Below are positions 62,915 to 64,000 of a stretch of 64,000 bases of DNA, piece after piece (the stretch's first letter is position 1; every line of letters starts with the position of its first letter). The notes beneath the pieces were generated by a model that saw only the letters and a list, made by a program, of their open reading frames with translations, searched no databases and was not told the origin of the DNA. This stretch comes from Yanshouia hominis (lineage in GTDB: Bacteria; Bacillota; Clostridia; Oscillospirales; Ruminococcaceae): positions 62,001 to 126,000 of the forward strand of contig JACRTB010000006.1 of assembly GCA_014385025.1 (NCBI GenBank), read 5' to 3'. Made by a program: the position numbers and the translations under genes.

Positions 62915-63112
62915 ATGAACAAAATGAATTCGGGAATGACTTCCACCGTCGCGGGAATTACCGTGGCAATGATCGCCGGAACCGCCGCCTATATGATGAG
63001 CGACCGTTCCCATTCGATGCAGCGTCAGGCTAAAAAGCTCCGCCGCGCGGCCAGCCATGCGGCGAAAAACGCAGGAGTCGTGATTGACAGCATTTCCGAT
63101 ATGATGCGCTAA
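62915..63112 (+). CDS. Small membrane-anchored protein
   Basis: A 65-residue protein starting MNKMNSGMTSTVAGITVAMI, with one hydrophobic segment (residues 9-27), then a basic helix QRQAKKLRRAASHAAKNAG. GAGGAG precedes the ATG. It resembles short YtxH-like anchors, but no clear family is seen. Confidence 0.65.
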   Translation: MNKMNSGMTSTVAGITVAMIAGTAAYMMSDRSHSMQRQAKKLRRAASHAAKNAGVVIDSISDMMR

Positions 63113-63133
63113 GGCGCCGAGGAAAACCCGCAG

Positions 63134-63170
63134 CCGCCGCAGAGCAGGGCGCGCTCTGCGGCGGTTTCTG
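63134..63170 (+). terminator. Terminator of the small gene
   Basis: CCGCCGCAGAGC pairs with GCTCTGCGGCGG around a seven-base loop, followed by TTTCTGT. Its 3' arm is the start of the tandem repeats. Confidence 0.85.
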
Positions 63171-63282
63171 TATTGATCCGGTGATGATCCGCCATTGTGA
63201 AGGGTACGCTCTGCGGCGGTTTCTGTATTGATCCGGTGATGATCCGCCATTGTGAAGGGTACGCTCTGCGGCAGCTTCTGTA
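63153..63282 (+). repeat. 55-bp tandem repeats derived from the terminator
   Basis: Copies at 63153-63207 and 63208-63262 and a partial copy from 63263, nearly identical, each starting GCTCTGCGGC. Confidence 0.95.
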
Positions 63283-63283
63283 T

Positions 63284-64000
63284 TTAACCGACGGCAATCC
63301 GTCCTTCCGGCAGGACGACGTTGCGGTCGCGCACAGGCCGGGTGGCCAGTGCCAGCGCGAAGGAAACCGGGCCGACACGCCCCAGATACATCACAAAAAT
63401 CAAAACAACGCGGGCCGGAATATTGGCCGCCGCCGTCACGCCGCTGGAGAGACCGACGGTGCCGAAAGCGGAAACGGCTTCGAAGAAGACATCCAGCCCC
63501 GATGCCGGCAGGTGGTAATCCTCCATTACCAGCATAATGGTTCCCGAGCAGAGCGCCACTGCCAGCAGTGAGATGACAAGGATAGCGAGGGCTTTATACA
63601 CCGCCTCCTGTGTGACCCGCCGGCGCAGAATGACCGTTTCGCTGTTGCCCCGCACCACGCACCAGACGGTCATCATGACCACCGCGAAGGTTGTCACCTT
63701 GATGCCGCCGCCGGTCGAACCGGGACAGGCGCCGATGAACATCAGCACGCAGAAAAGCACCTTGGTGCCGCCGCGCATCCCGGCGAGGTCAAAGGTATTG
63801 AAGCCGGCGGTGCGGCAGGTCACCGAGCCGAAGAGGGCGTTGAGCAGCTTGTCTCCCCAGTTCATCGGCCCGAGGGTGGCCGGATTGTCGTGTTCGAGCA
63901 GCAGAATCAGCAGCGCCCCGAGCAGAATCAGGGCCGTCGAGCCGATCAGCACCACCCGGGTATGCAGGGAAAGCTTGTGCCGCAGGCGGTATTCGGCAAG
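63284..64000 (-). CDS. Potassium uptake protein TrkH/KtrB, partial
   Basis: The C-terminal 238 residues of a K+ transporter; the frame stays open to the right edge of the window, so the start is outside. Conserved pore regions include FGSVTCRTAGFNTFDLAGM and FGTVGLSSGVTAAA. The end FVMYLGRVGPVSFALALATR and LPEGRIAVG are typical. It likely pairs with a TrkA/KtrA gene elsewhere. Confidence 0.92.
   Translation of the reverse strand, partial: LAEYRLRHKLSLHTRVVLIGSTALILLGALLILLLEHDNPATLGPMNWGDKLLNALFGSVTCRTAGFNTFDLAGMRGGTKVLFCVLMFIGACPGSTGGGIKVTTFAVVMMTVWCVVRGNSETVILRRRVTQEAVYKALAILVISLLAVALCSGTIMLVMEDYHLPASGLDVFFEAVSAFGTVGLSSGVTAAANIPARVVLIFVMYLGRVGPVSFALALATRPVRDRNVVLPEGRIAVG

Overview
The window looks like part of the chromosome of a GC-rich, spore-forming Clostridia-type Firmicute (Oscillospirales-like). 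The reasons are: the S10-spc-alpha ribosomal order with a KOW-domain gene between map and infA; zinc-ribbon forms of S14 and L36; an L10 leader attenuator; a SpoIID homologue; a serA-DUF1015 pair; and consensus sigma-A promoters with TTG and GTG starts after strong Shine-Dalgarno sites. I cannot name the species from the sequence alone.

Layout. Positions 1-15940 hold one co-directional ribosomal superoperon, from rpsJ through secY, adk, map, infA, rpsM, rpsK, rpsD and rpoA to rplQ, closed by a near-perfect terminator. From 15965 to 34754 almost everything is on the minus strand: a collagen-like surface protein, an ornithine/alanine-racemase-like enzyme and an AGCS alanine symporter; then tsaD, a YcxB-like membrane protein, rimI, polA, prfC and typA; then an EAL-domain c-di-GMP phosphodiesterase, a DegT-type sugar aminotransferase and rfbA. 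Next is a short AT-rich island with a GNAT gene (34925-35660). From 36076 the plus strand carries serA, DUF1015, a CNNM/CBS (HlyC-type) protein, ilvE and an ATC-hydrolase-like gene. The minus strand at 42190-46227 carries rplL, rplJ and its L10 leader, a PAP2 phosphatase, rsuA, a lipoprotein and a membrane protein. At 46360-48987 a SpoIID homologue heads a cassette with three unrecognised small genes. The last 15 kb is mixed: DUF975, two unknown exported proteins, an alanyl-tRNA editing protein, DUF1653, a sirtuin, a hypoxanthine/uracil-DNA glycosylase, a hotdog thioesterase, lexA with an SOS-like box, acpP, a CarD-like regulator, a permease split over two genes, a truncated methyltransferase, proS, an ECF S-component with pyridoxal kinase, and a TrkH/KtrB transporter running off the right edge.

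How the genes work together. Most are housekeeping: translation (ribosomal proteins, prfC, typA, proS, AlaX-type editing, tsaD, rimI, rsuA), DNA maintenance (polA, the glycosylase, lexA) and amino-acid supply (serA, ilvE). A smaller set suggests a spore-surface theme: the collagen-like protein next to an amino-acid racemase, the orphan rfbA plus aminotransferase, and the SpoIID cassette. That link is inference.

The most unusual feature is the number of short tandem duplications, 55-130 bp in period. They lie in intergenic DNA, across the 3' ends of three genes within 4 kb, and inside coding sequences. Many are nearly identical copies, so they look recent.
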